The notes: generated from the sequence alone by a model not told the origin. A stretch of 64,000 bases of DNA from Liolophura sinensis (GCF_032854445.1 NC_088300.1:39710458-39774457); one strand, 5' to 3'; counted from the stretch's first letter, positions 23,801 to 33,521 are shown. Numbers and translations are program-made.

Positions 23801-26800
23801 GAATTCCAGAGGTGTTGTAACCACCCTCTCTGTTAGGTAGACCCACACATTGTCCCATTGTTAAGGTAGCTCCATATTTCTCATAAACTGTACGTCTGCA
23901 CTTGTGTAAAAAGACACACAAAAAAAATATAGCCTTGTGGTTTGGGCAACTTGACTATATGTTACTTTCCACCTATTTTTCTGTTTGATGGTGACATTTA
24001 GGCCTATGCTATTAGAACAAATTCACCCTTGGGTTAATTTAAAAGAATGGTAATGTATCAGTCTTCAACAATGAGCATGGTACTCAATTCAAAAGCTACT
24101 TACAACGTTATTAAGATAATATCTGAAATTTCACCACATTATGGAAAGCCTCTGGTGTGTCTCACCTACAGATTCATCATGTCCACGGTAAGAGGTTCAT
24201 TACCTAAAAAATCAGCCTTTCAACACTTTTATGAGGCATAATAATTAAGAGATAAAAAAGTAACATCTATTTTGCAACAAACCTTTTTGAATTCCATGAG
24301 AAGCTGAAGGAATTTTTCTATCAGAAAGAAAAGATATATTCCTCCCATGACAGTAGTTGCCTTCCATACATAGTCTGAATGGTTTTCATCTCCCACAAGG
24401 TGAAAAGCCTAAAAAATGAAAACTGAAATTTAGCCAAACTTCCATGATTTTAATCACTTTTCTGATGTCACTGGTCACTTTGGCTTTTGTAAACACTCAT
24501 ACAACATACCAAGAGGAAAGTATTGCTTGCAGAGCCATTGTGAGAAAGGCTTCATAGATTACAAGCAATCATCATGTATGACAAGAAAATACCTTCAAGC
24601 TATATTGGTATGATGAAAATTTAAAGTTAAGAAAGTATAAAATCCCAAATGAAGTATACTGTAGTAGATTAAGATACAGCCAATGATGAAATGCTCTTCC
24701 CCCCAATACATCATTTGTGTTGCTGTACATTATTCTGTATGACAATAAATTGAAATTTACCTTATTTCTTCTAATTCTGGGGTCACCTGGTCTGCTCATT
24801 TTTGCCAAGATATATGTAACAATAGCAAGAATATTGAGCTTCTTTTCTCTTACATGGAAAGGCTATCTAATCACCAACATACTCATATCTTTACTTTTCC
24901 AAAAGCCTGGGAAAGATTTATTTGATTGGTGTTTTACGCTGTACTCAAGAATATTTCACTTATACGGCAGCGGCCAGCATTATGGTGGGAGGAAACCGGG
25001 CACAGCCCGGGGGAAACCCACGACCATCTGCATGTTTCTTCCTGACCTTCCCACTTACGGCCAGAGAGGAAGCCAGCATGAGCTGGACTTGAACTCACAG
25101 CGACCGCATTGGTGAGAGGTTTCTGGGTCATTACGCTGCGCTAGCGCGCTAACCGACTGAGCCACGGAGGCCCCGCCTGGGAAAGAAATGCAGGCCTCCA
25201 AAATTCAAAAATTTACTAATTTTCCCAAAAAAAAAAGGTTACTTAAAAAAAAAAACCCATAGTTCATTTTAGTAAATATTATTTGCTTAACCCATAGGTT
25301 ACGCAAAAAGGTTACCTCACATGTTATGGTAATTGTTTTGCGCAAACGAAAAAAAGTTCACGCAATTTTAATCTTGCGTAACCTTTGCGCGAACGAAACG
25401 ATCATTCGCGCGAAATTTCGAGGACTGGAAATCTATTATTCTACTTTCAACTCTACTAATATCTGTCCCAAAATTAGAATAATTAGGGTATTACATACTG
25501 AATAATAATCAAATAGTTAACAATAATTTTCCTCAACTGTTAAATTTGATATTAACCCTTTAACAGGTAAAAAGTGTAACTTTCAGAATTAACTGTGTAC
25601 AATGAACAGATTTTGAACTAATAGATTTACAAAATGTACCTCTGGAATAAGAAACAAAAGTCCACTGCCTGCCAAACTTCCCACGGCCAGTCCCAGCATG
25701 AACATCAAGATCTGTTTGTAGTAGCTGGACTTCATAAACGGTAGAACAATGGCTCCTCCCAGTGAACAGACGTTGATGATTGAGACAAAGATGAATCCAT
25801 AGCCCCAGGCTGAAACACACAAAGACAAAAAAAATTACTGTCTCAACACTATCACCGGAGAAATTCTATAAATATCCTACACATTTAACATAGAGAAGCT
25901 TTTAATGAGTTAAATAGCGCATGTCCATGTAGCTGTGATATAACGGAAAATAATAAGGTACTTTATGCCTCTGCCTCTATGTGGTGTACTGTGAAAGTAC
26001 AGTAGAAAAGCCACATTACATGTACATGTAGCTACGTCAGCACATATAAAGTCTTTAATTCTAAGCTTGCCATGATGTAGTAAGCTGAACTAGTACAGAT
26101 GTGGTGTTAAATGCCTACTATTCATTCCCATTTACATGTACATGTAACTACCAACTTCATTATTGTAAGTCTGATAAATTGCATTCCACACCATTTTGTA
26201 TTACAATCAATGCCTGTTATACAACATGTATTTAAAACAAGCCCGTCTGCCCTCTCTCCCTTGTTTTTTTTCTTCACAGTAGTAAGTCAGGGTTGTCACC
26301 TTTGAGTCTGAGAATTTCTCCATGTTGATAGCCAGCAGATTTGCAAAGGTACCAGTATCATACTAAACTTACATATGCAGTACTTGTATGTAAAATTTGT
26401 GAAAGAAAAACACTGACTGGAAAGACTTGATGGTCTTTCATGAAGACTGGGTTCCTCCAGCAATGTTCGAGTGCTACGACACTTGTAAGAATGATACAGT
26501 AGGGCTGGAGATAGTCTCTGCAAGTCTTTCCCATACACCCCTCGCTCCACTGGTATAGAGAAGAGATCTAACAGGCCAGACGCATTCAGACACTGAAAGT
26601 CAATTAGTATGTGTAATAAGTGAACGCCTACAAATGGAGAATATATAAAATATATGTACATAAAACTTTATTTAAATATATAACACATTCAATTGCAGTC
26701 AACCTTTCATTTTTGTGTTCACAAATGTTCCTCTTACTTATTAATTAATTTATTTATGACTAATAATTAATTATTTCATTAAGGTAACCTTAAAGGAGTA

Positions 26801-27808
26801 CAGAATCACCACTGCTTGGCTTGTGTAAGAGATGGTCACATCCAGAATAAGCTACTCTAAGCTGTATTTCAGCAGAAGTGCATTTATTTAAGCACAACAA
26901 TGGTATAGGCATTAACCCTGGAAAACCACATGTACCTCCATTATCATCCACTAACCACTGATTTGAATTCTGTATCCTTTTAGATGCCCATTTTAAGTTT
27001 TTTTAAACCTGACATGTAAACGAACAGATCATTCAAACATTGTATTGGTGGTACGCATACATAGGACATGCTGTTTTATGAGATATTGAGAAGTGAAGAC
27101 GCTATTTTATCAGAATTGTTGGGGGGGGAGGATGGGGGAGAGGGGGGATAGATGAGGGAGGATTGATAGATGAGCAGGATGTGAGACCAGACTTCGAGAG
27201 AGGGAGTGTGGGTTGAGAAGTGGTATCTGATTTTGTCAGAGATGTTAGGGGTGGGGGAGAAGTGGTATACTTCATCAAAGTTGCTGGAGGTGGGTGGGTT
27301 TGGGGGGTGCATAAGGGGTTAGAAGTGGGATGTGATGAAGTAATTTAAAAGTATTGTGAAGTTAACCCTGCAGTCAGCAATATTTTGTCTTCTTTAAAAT
27401 GCAATCTACGATGACCGTTGGAATAGGCTAATAAAATGGTTACATTTTCCTTTTAAATACATAAAGGCAGAAACTTACCAGTTGGTCTATACAGTCTGTT
27501 GCATTTGGTCCTCCTTGATTTAACTGATCACATCCAATCACAGAGGTAGTGGAACTAATTTTGTCAAGTTGTGCACCTCCATGTGCATCATGATTCAGAC
27601 AAGTTTGCTCTGCCTTAATGGCTACTAGAGCTTCCTCAAGCTGATTCACTGTTATTGTTTCATTATTACCGAACTCATATAACAGACTCTGAACATATAC
27701 TCTGTCAGGATAAGACAATGCCAGCTCTGCTGAGGCTAGGGGGGTATTTAAAAATGTAAGAACACTTAAAATAAGCATTATTAAAAGAAGATGCCGGAAT
27801 GAAAACAT
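11650..27808 (-). CDS. SLC39A8/14: ZIP8/ZIP14-type metal transporter gene (8 coding exons)
   Basis: This gene encodes a LIV-1 subfamily ZIP transporter, which moves Zn2+ and other divalent metals (Fe, Mn and Cd in vertebrate ZIP8/14) into the cytosol. Exons in transcript order: 27808-27479, 26592-26418, 25809-25640, 24408-24283, 19775-19510, 16040-15821, 14370-14183, 11805-11650. They give about 543 residues: signal peptide, cysteine-containing ectodomain, TM1 (WGYGFIFV), TM2 ending LIPE, TM3, a long hydrophilic loop, TM4 with HNFID, TM5 with [11 protein letters not shown]6, TM7 ending in LVDMLPEMN, TM8 and an outward C-terminus EEINFE. In TM5 the first residue of the usual HEXPHEXGD motif is Glu, as in vertebrate ZIP8 and ZIP14. 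The other junctions join in phase; exon 4 to 5 does not, so a short loop exon is probably missing. The introns are filled with minisatellites. An SLC39A8/SLC39A14 ancestor-like assignment is the safest. Confidence 0.93.
12372..12650. repeat. Two 138-bp tandem copies in ZIP intron 7
   Basis: Two copies beginning TTTGGTAAG[T/C]GTGTATGTG and containing GGGATCTTACATCATACTTA, AACAATTGTTAAGTCATATG and ACTTAGGAGTTAG. Each holds part of the SINE-2 tail (TTAACAATTGTTAAGTCATATGAC-like). Confidence 0.85.
12651..12800 (-). mobile_element. SINE-2 body remnant
   Basis: CTTCTTGTGGCAAGGTAGATT and ACCCTGTCACATCATACAG continue from the SINE-2-like tail just upstream. The order agrees with the copy at 8380-8605 and the copy at 43325-43460, but divergence is high. 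Confidence 0.45.
13141..13876. repeat. 48-bp minisatellite in ZIP intron 7
   Basis: About 15 units of CTGAAWGCTGAAGCAGAAGC followed by AGTGCCAGGTACCTGACATA and TCACCTGT. The period is 16 codons, so three minus-strand frames remain open for up to 275 codons (13010-13837). The repetitive Cys/Phe-rich translation and the position between two well-defined exons argue that it is intronic. Confidence 0.95.
14183..14370 (-). CDS. SLC39A8/14: ZIP exon 7: TM5 end, TM6, TM7
   Basis: A polypyrimidine-rich acceptor (TTTTTTTTCAG) precedes [17 protein letters not shown]. Then come TM6 ([20 protein letters not shown]) and TM7 ([18 protein letters not shown]), ending at a GTAAGT donor in phase 0. The GD completing HELGD is formed across the exon 6/7 junction. 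Confidence 0.95.
14494..14760 (+). mobile_element. SINE-1, full length with target-site duplication
   Basis: Head GGGGCCTTCGTGGCTCAGTT, A-box TGGCTCAGTTGG, B-box GAGTTCAAGTCC, body to (AAAT)n tail. It is flanked by AACTTGGTTTATA at 14481-14493 and 14759-14771, a 13-bp target-site duplication that proves retroposition into ZIP intron 6. Confidence 0.95.
14812..14935 (+). mobile_element. Degenerate SINE-1 head
   Basis: GTTAGCACAGCACAATAAA, CCTCTCACCAATGTGAGATG and CTGTGAGTTCGAGTCCAGCT follow the head of the family, and CCTGCAGATGGTT the body. It is older and more diverged than the neighbouring copy. Confidence 0.65.
15005..15300. mobile_element. Single arm of the foldback repeat
   Basis: CACCACAAGAAAGCTGATGG, CCCCTGCCTACAGTGA, CACACCTGTGCCCA, CTCTCTTGTCAATCTG, CTTCTATTGTTCA and AATCAATAACTTAGCCCTCT follow, in order, the right arm of the inverted-repeat element at 50455-51200. 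No matching left arm is visible here. Confidence 0.7.
15636..15820 (-). repeat. Tandem copies of the exon 6 end and donor
   Basis: An 89-bp unit covering the last ~75 bases of ZIP exon 6 and the first ~14 bases of its intron is repeated: the exon itself, a near-identical copy with its own CGAG|GTCAGT donor, and a third, decayed copy. Because 89 is not a multiple of three, use of the second donor would shift the frame and give the stop-terminated tail LVKPLQKAF.... Confidence 0.9.
15821..16040 (-). CDS. SLC39A8/14: ZIP exon 6: TM4, TM5 start, metal-binding motifs
   Basis: Acceptor CTTTCTGTTTCAG, then [15 protein letters not shown] and TM4 ([20 protein letters not shown]), which carries the metal-ligand His and Asp. 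TM5 starts with [15 protein letters not shown]; the motif has Glu in place of the first His. The donor is CTAG|GTCAGT, phase 1. The end of this exon with the start of the intron is repeated twice more downstream (15636-15820). Confidence 0.93.
16180..17936. repeat. 44-bp minisatellite in ZIP intron 5
   Basis: About 40 units of TTTACTTGAGTGAACGCCAG followed by ACTAGGCCTACCTACTCACT and CGTC or TCAC. Two main versions (ending CTCGTC and TTCACT) alternate in blocks. It begins about 140 bp upstream of exon 6. Confidence 0.95.
17937..18639. other. ZIP intron 5 spacer
   Basis: Non-repetitive intron sequence between two minisatellites. No exon with fitting phase is seen. Confidence 0.5.
18640..19395. 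repeat. 30-bp minisatellite in ZIP intron 5
   Basis: About 25 units of TGTTCAACTCATGCTCAGTA followed by CTGTATTAGG, degenerate at the left. The 10-codon period leaves an open plus-strand frame at 18933-19400 with [10 protein letters not shown] repeats, antisense to the gene; I treat it as non-coding. It ends about 115 bp from exon 5. Confidence 0.95.
19510..19775 (-). CDS. SLC39A8/14: ZIP exon 5: variable cytosolic loop
   Basis: Acceptor TTACTTTCAG and donor ACA|GTAAGG. Codes a hydrophilic loop ([20 protein letters not shown]...GYGVNGEVT) in the position of the long TM3-TM4 loop. The open frame needs one base from the preceding exon, but exon 4 ends in phase 0. So either a short exon of length 3n+1 lies between 19776 and 24282, or exon 4 uses another donor. 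Leaves in phase 0, which fits exon 6. Confidence 0.75.
20134..20515. repeat. 87-bp repeat array with splice-donor motifs
   Basis: About four and a half units, each with CACAGGTGAGTTAGT and TTCACAGGTAAGCAGC separated by CCATCACCCACTCCC and GAGTACATGACCCATGTCA. Both CAG/GTGAGT and CAG/GTAAGC match the 5' splice-site consensus on the plus strand, antisense to the ZIP gene. Confidence 0.9.
20516..22269. other. ZIP intron 4 spacer
   Basis: AT-rich intron sequence. I searched it for the missing short loop exon (length 3n+1, entering in phase 0) and found no convincing candidate. The sequence is rich in TACATGTA words. Confidence 0.45.
22270..23776. repeat. 40-bp satellite-like array in ZIP intron 4
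   Basis: About 37 very uniform units of CTGACCAGGCAACCTCAGAA followed by TCTGTATACACTTGTTCAGT. Variation is nearly confined to a few positions (CCAGGC/CCAAGC, CACTTG/CACTCG, CAGTCT/TAGCCT), which suggests recent amplification or ongoing homogenisation. Confidence 0.97.
23777..24282. other. ZIP intron 4, next to exon 4
   Basis: Intron sequence with no clear exon. A 38-base acceptor-donor pair can be drawn at about 24164-24201 minus, but it meets an in-frame stop when entered in phase 0. Confidence 0.4.
24283..24408 (-). CDS. SLC39A8/14: ZIP exon 4: TM3
   Basis: Acceptor CATTTTTTAG, then [19 protein letters not shown]3 ([17 protein letters not shown]) and MEFKK before a GTTTGT donor. It is exactly 42 codons, phase 0 at both ends. 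In vertebrate ZIP14 a His-rich segment follows directly; it is not encoded here. Confidence 0.9.
24916..25174 (-). mobile_element. SINE-1, full length with target-site duplication
   Basis: Complete minus-strand copy from the TTATTTGATTGGTGTTTTAC tail to the CCACGGAGGCCCC head. GCCTGGGAAAG occurs at 24905-24915 and again at 25175-25185, an 11-bp target-site duplication. It lies in ZIP intron 3. Confidence 0.95.
25640..25809 (-). CDS. SLC39A8/14: ZIP exon 3: TM1 and TM2
   Basis: Acceptor TGTGTTTCAG, then [19 protein letters not shown] (TM1), the [10 protein letters not shown] loop and [17 protein letters not shown] (TM2), ending LFLIPE before a GTACAT donor. These are hallmark ZIP TM1/TM2 sequences. 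Enters in phase 1, leaves in phase 0. Confidence 0.93.
26418..26592 (-). CDS. SLC39A8/14: ZIP exon 2: ectodomain
   Basis: Acceptor TTGACTTTCAG, then [11 protein letters not shown] and [13 protein letters not shown], matching the ectodomain pattern of ZIP14 (a leucine-rich helix before TM1). Two donors keep phase 1: CCA|GTCAGTG, used here because the length to TM1 then equals that of ZIP14, and a stronger-looking ATAT|GTAAGTTT that would extend the exon to 26373 and add 15 residues. Confidence 0.75.
27118..27310. repeat. G-rich tract in ZIP intron 1
   Basis: G-runs of three to eight (GTTGGGGGGGGAGGATGGGG, GAGGGGGGATAG, GGGGTGGGGGAG, GGTGGGTGGGTTTGGGGGG) sit in a degenerate repeat that includes GAAGTGGTATMTGA. 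Several four-run sets could form G-quadruplexes on the plus (template) strand. Confidence 0.75.
27479..27808 (-). CDS. SLC39A8/14: ZIP exon 1: signal peptide and N-terminal ectodomain
   Basis: Starts at ATG 27808-27806 (context CAAAATG, A at -3), giving [17 protein letters not shown], a strong signal peptide with a likely cleavage site after PLASA. The ectodomain carries two NxT/NxS-type sites (NNET, GPNAT) and Cys residues typical of ZIP8/14 ectodomains. The frame stays open upstream with in-frame ATGs at 27853 and 28087, but the signal peptide starts best at 27808. It ends DCIDQL before a GTAAGT donor, in phase 0. Confidence 0.85.
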
Positions 27809-28800
27809 TTTGTGAACTATTCTCCACAACCGATCGCAGGTACTGTTTTGCATCACTGTACTATTCCCGAGAAGCCTTTCACTGTTGCAGTAGGAACTGT
27901 CACTATAATACCTGCCCGTGCCAGACCTACATGTACTTCTGCCACTGACTAGTACACTGGCCGCCCGCACTCTTAGTCTCGCGTAATCTCTCCTATAGCA
28001 GCAAAAGTCGGCCAGCTGATGACAGGTCGAGTGAATCGCCATCTCAGAACCCTGTTCACCGCTGTACCGGGACGTGATGTTATTCATGATCAGCCGTGAG
28101 ATTCGAGTACTAAAATGCTATTTGGGTCACCACAACAGTCCTTGTGTGACACGCAAGGCTGGAGGACAGCAGGAATGGGGAGTCGGTGGTGTGACGTGAC
28201 CTGGTCCTGCTCGAAATAACTGTTTCCAAATCGCTGGTTCATCTGGGTACAGTTGATCGGCGGTGTTTGTGTCGTTTTTTCACTCAATAAAATACGTAAA
28301 TATTAATCTCGCTGAAATAAACGCGGTTTTGATACGCATTCACAAACTCCACATGGACATGTTGCATCGCGACTTGGCGGAGTGATATGCGTTTCTCCGT
28401 TCCAGTTGCAACGGACATTGGGTAAAATTTCACTTCTTAAAAGGAAACATTCAAAGTCTAAAACTGGCAGTATAATGCCTGAAAATATTTTTCGTCTAAT
28501 CTGTGATAGTTTTAAACACGGCATTAAATCTATTTATAGACGCCACAGTTTAAAGAACATCCGCTGTGGGGAGTATGAAGAGCATGACACACTCCTTACA
28601 GCGCATGTGCCACTCTCTACGCTCGCTCAACATCACTGCCACCACTACACTACAACCTTTGGAGCCTGAGAGACGCATGTAGGCTTGATAGCTTAACCTC
28701 ACCATTTGTGTCCTCGCGCCGAACTATTTAATCAGTATTCGTTAAAGTTTTGGTTAGATTGAACCAGAGAGCGAACCTGCGCTGTAAGGAGTATGGGACG
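27809..28800 (-). promoter_or_regulatory. Probable 5' UTR and promoter region of the ZIP gene
   Basis: The kilobase upstream of the ZIP start codon is noticeably more GC- and CpG-rich than the surroundings. It contains GCGCATGTGC (28601-28610, resembling an NRF1 site) and three copies of a CGCTGTRRGGAGT motif (28562-28575, inverted at 28591-28604, and 28779-28792). No TATA box with a clear spacing was identified. The transcription start is not known; the region is assigned by position. Confidence 0.45.
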
Positions 28801-29258
28801 CAAATCATATCTCACAAACATGGCTTGGCTTTTTCGTCCAATCACGATATGTCTTACTTAGGCTCTCGGGGGATTTCTCAATCTTACTGATGTCAAATGG
28901 CACGCTTCAGGCTAAATACAGCGACCCATGTACATAATTTCATTTATTTCTGCGTTTTCTTAATGAATATAAAATAGGCAAAGCCAAAGACCGAACGTAG
29001 TGTATATTCCTACATATACATTGTACATCTATCAGGGAAATAATATAAATGACTGACCATTAGCAGTGTCATCTGGGGGAGGGGGCTTTGGTGCGTTGTG
29101 TGCAGGGCTAAACACACAACTTTGGCTACTTTTAGAAAATTTAGAGCAAGAGTCTCTTCTTTGTTTTTTGTTTTTCATTTTTGTTTTTTTACAAATGATG
29201 CAAAGTTAGAAAGTATTCAAAATTATTTCGCCAGAGATGCTCATCTGTGTGTGACATG
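28801..29258. other. Intergenic stretch upstream of the ZIP gene
   Basis: No gene or known repeat recognised; T-rich near 29.16 kb. Confidence 0.4.
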
Positions 29259-29533
29259 TATATTTATTTGACTTATTTCATCAATTGGTGTTTTACGCCG
29301 TACTCAAGAATATTTCACTTCTACGACGGCAGCCAGCTTTATGGTGGGTGGAAATCAGGCAGAGCCCTGGGGAAACCCATGGCCATCTGCAGGATGCTGA
29401 CAGACCTTCCCACATACGGCCGGAGAGGAAGCCAAATTGAGCAGGACTTGAACTCACAGCAACCGCATTGTTGAGGGGCTCCTGGGTCATTACGCTGCAC
29501 TAGGGTGCTAACCAAATGAGCCAATGAGGCCCG
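29259..29533 (-). mobile_element. SINE-1, variant subfamily
   Basis: Full-length minus copy with the variant words GCAGGATGCTGACAGACC and GCCAAATTGAGCAGGACTTG in place of the common GCAGGTTGCTG and GCCAGCATGAGCTGG. The same changes are found in the plus-strand copy at 33522-33746, on the other side of the big repeat array. Confidence 0.9.
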
Positions 29534-29929
29534 CAGACATATAAAGGTTGGGACACCTGGACATATAAATGTTGGGACCCCAATATTACACTTGTTTACA
29601 ATGATTCCTGAAGTTGGTATTTCTAATCTTTTCCATTTTTTTAAACTTTCAACTCACTACTCTTCTGGGTCCCACATCTCAGAGCACCAGTTAACTTTGA
29701 ATGGCTGAAACTTGCGTATACGAAAATTTAGAGTTGCGAAGCTTGCCAGGCTGCCCCTGGACCCTTTCCCAATTTACTTGAATAGACTTTTACCCCACCC
29801 CCCACATACCAGTATATATATTTGTGTTGTATTTCTCCATTCTTTACATGTACTACACCGGTACTTTAAAAGAACATGACACCAAATGTATATACATATG
29901 TTTTGATAAAGTCCCACCTAGATGTCTGT
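29534..29929. other. Spacer before the super-array
   Basis: Includes a short duplicated phrase (ACATATAAA...GTTGGGAC) at 29537-29580. Otherwise no feature recognised. Confidence 0.4.
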
Positions 29930-30760
29930 TCAGCATACACAGCATAACAGCACACACTACTACCCCCCCCCCCCCCCAATACACAGTATACAGCATGATA
30001 ACAGCATGATAACACAGACTACCCCCCCCCCACCCTACACAGTATACACAACACAGCATGATAGCACATACTACGCCCCATGCACAACACTACATGATAC
30101 CACTCACTACTACCCCTCATACACAGTATACACAACACAGTATTATAGCACAAACTGCTACCCCCTACACAGTATACAAAACACAGCATGATAGCACACA
30201 CTGCTACCCCCCATACACAGCATACACAACACAGTATTATAGCACACACTACTACCCCCTACACAGTATACACAACACAGCATGATAGCACACACTGCTA
30301 CCCCCCCCCCCATACACAGCATACACAACACAGTATGATACCACACTGCTACCCCCTACACAGTATACAAAACACAGCATGATAGCACACACTGCTACCC
30401 CCCATACACAGCATACACAACACAGTATTATAGCACACACTACTACCCCCTACACAGTATACACAACACAGCATGATAGCACACACTGCTACCCCCCCCC
30501 ATACACAGCATACACAACACAGTATGATACCACACACTGCTACCCCCTACACAGTATACAAAACACAGCATGATAGCACACACTGCTACCCCCCATACAC
30601 AGCATACACAACACAGTATTATAGCACACACTAATACCTACACAGTATACACAACACAGCATGATAGCACACACTAATACCCCTCCCCCCCCCCCCCCCC
30701 ACACACACACACACACATACACATTATACATACCACAGCATGATAGCACACACACCCCAA
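29930..30760. repeat. CA/C-rich repeat array with 191-bp higher-order period
   Basis: Units of about 46-50 bp (TACACAGCATACACAACACA, GTATTATAGCACACACTACT, then a C-run of 5 to 18). Four unit types recur together with a 191-bp higher-order period, visible at about 30158, 30349 and 30540. Overlapping open frames on both strands come from the repeats only. Confidence 0.9.
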
Positions 30761-30764
30761 ATCA

Positions 30765-31232
30765 CATGCTACAGTCCACTTCATGCAGCTCACACAGGCC
30801 TCGGTACAAATCACATACTACAGCCCACTTCACGCAGCTCACCCAGGCCTCAGTACAAATCACATACTACAGCCCACTTCACGCAGTTCAACCAGGCCTC
30901 AGTACAAATCACATACTACAGCCCACTTCACGCAGTTCACCCAGGCCTCAGTACAAATCACATACTACAGCCCATTTCATGCAGCTCACCCAGGCCTCAC
31001 TACAAATCCTATACTACAGTCTACTTCACGCAGCTCACCCAGGCCTCACTACAAATCCTATACTACAGCCGACTTCACACAGCTCACCCAGGCCTCAGTA
31101 CAAATCCTATACTACAGCCCACTTCATGCAGCTCACCCAGGCCTCAGTACAAATCCTATACTACAGCCCACTTCACACAGCTCACCCAGGCCTCCGTACA
31201 AATCGCATACTACAACCCACTTTACACAGCCA
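30765..31232. repeat. 49-bp minisatellite
   Basis: About nine units of CTACAGCCCACTTCACGCAG followed by CTCACCCAGGCCTCAGTACA and AATCACATA. The first half is shared with the following 48-bp family, so the two arrays probably have a common origin. Confidence 0.93.
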
Positions 31233-33236
31233 CTCATGCCTCCCTACAATACACACACTACAACTCACTTTACACAGCCACCCAGGTCTCCTTACAGTAC
31301 ACATGCTACAGCTGACTTCATATGCCCACCCAGGTCTCCCTGCAATACACATACTACGGTCCACTTCACACACCCACTAAGGTCTCCCTAGAATCCACAT
31401 ACTACAGCCGACTTCACACAGCCACTCAGGTCTCCCTACAATACACATCCTATAACACACTTTACACAGCCATTCAGGTCTCCCTACAATACATGTACTA
31501 CAGCCCACTTCACACAGCCACTCAGGTCTCCCTACAATACACATACTACAACCCACTTCACACAGCCACTCAGGTCTCCCTACAATACACATACTACAAC
31601 CCACTTTGCACAGCCACCCAGGTCTCCCTACAATTCACATACTACAACCCACTTTACACAGCCATTCAGGTCTCCCTACAATACACATACTACTGCCCAC
31701 TTCACACACCCACTAAGGTCTCCCTACAATACACGTACTACAGCCCACTTCACACAGCCACTAAGGTCTCCCTACAATGCACATGCTACAGCCCACTTCA
31801 CACACCCACTAAGGTCTCCCTACAATACACACACTACAACCCACTTTACACAGCCATTCAGGTCTCTACAATACACATACTACAGCCCACTTCACACACC
31901 CGCTAAGGTCTCCCTACAATACACGTACTACAGCCCACTTCACACATCCACTAAGATCTCCCTACAATACACATGCTACAGCCCACTTCACACACCCACT
32001 AAGGTCTCCCTACAATACACACACTACAACCCACTTTACACAGCCATTCAGGTCTCTCTACAATACACATGCTACAGCCCACTTCACACACCCACTAAGG
32101 TCTCCCTATAATACACATACTACAACTAACTTTGCACAGCCACCCAGGTCTGTCTACAATACACATGCTACAGCCCACTTCACACACCCACTAAGGTCTC
32201 CCTACAATACACATACTACAACCCACTTTACACAGCCACCCAGGTCTCCCAACAATACACATGCTACAGCTGACTTCATACGCCCACCCATGTCTCCCTA
32301 CAATACACATACTACGGTCCACTTCACACACCCACTAAGGTCTCCCTAAAATCCACATACTACAGCCCACTTCACACACCCACTAAGGTCTCCCTACAAT
32401 ACATATGCTACAACCGACTTTGCACAGTCACCCAGGTCTCCCTACAATACACATGCTACAGCCCACTTCACACACCCACTAAGGTCTCTCAACAATACAC
32501 ATGCTACAGCCCATTTCGCACACCCACTAAGGTCTCCCTACAATACACACACTACAACCCACTTCACACAGCCATTCAGGTCTCCCCACAATACACATGC
32601 TACAACCAACTATGCGCAGCCCCCCAGGCCTCCCTACAATACACATGCTACAGCCCACTTCACACACCCACTAAGGTCTCCCTACAATACACATGCTACA
32701 GCCCACTTTACACACCCACTAAGGCCTCCCTACAATACACATACTACAACCCACTTCACACAGCCACTCAGGTCTCCCTACACTACACATACTACAACTA
32801 ACTTTGCACAGCCACCCAGGTCTCCCTACAATACACATACTACAACCCACTTCACACAGCCACTCAGGTCTCCCTACAATACACATACTACAGCTTACTT
32901 TGCACAGCCACCCAGGTCTCCCTACAATACACATACTACAGCCCACTTCACACAGCCACTAAGGTCTCCCTACAATACACATGCTACAGCCCACTTTACA
33001 CATGCACTAAGGTCTCCCTACAATACACATACTACAACCCACTTCACACAGCCATTCAGGTCTCCCTACAATACACATACTACAACTTACTTTGCACAGC
33101 CACCCATGTCTCCCTACAATACACATACTACAGCCCACTTCACACAGCCACTAAGGTCTCCCTACAATACACATACTACAGCCCACTTCACACAGCCACT
33201 CAGGTCTGCCTTCAATATCCATACTACAGTCCACAT
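31233..33236. repeat. 48-bp minisatellite
   Basis: About 42 units of TCTCCCTACAATACACATAC followed by TACAGCCCACTTCACACAGC and CACTAAGG. With a 16-codon period the plus strand stays open for up to 194 codons (31322-31906, VSLQYTYYNPLHTATQ-like repeats). No start context, splice sites or homology support translation. Confidence 0.95.
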
Positions 33237-33521
33237 TAAAGAATGTTGTAAAAATCAGAAACTGAACTTTGATCAATGCCATGCTGCTAGAAGTCTGGAC
33301 TGAAAACAGAAGCTGAGGTATGGATTACAGATAGAAAGGACTATGATGTGATATTGTATCACAACAGCGTAGAAACCGATTTTACGATGTTAACAACTTT
33401 AATGGTTCTTTCCACATTAACTGTTTTCATCCACATAAACTCACCACAAGGAAGAAATACCAGGATCGCAAATCTCCACCTGTGTCTGATAGTCCACCAA
33501 CCCAACCTGTCATAGTAACAA

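Noticed and set aside
24164-24201. Candidate missing ZIP exon (acceptor TTTTTTAG, donor GTGAGA)
   Set aside because: 38 bases is the wrong length class and meets a stop when entered in phase 0.
27440-28087. ZIP protein starting at 28087 (MNNITSRYSG...)
   Set aside because: The frame is open, but a typical signal peptide begins at 27808; a long hydrophilic extension before it would be atypical for this family.
30661-31906. Plus-strand frames of 190-240 codons with repeated YYSPLH/VSLQYTYY units
   Set aside because: They are translations of the 49- and 48-bp arrays, without homology, splice sites or unique sequence.
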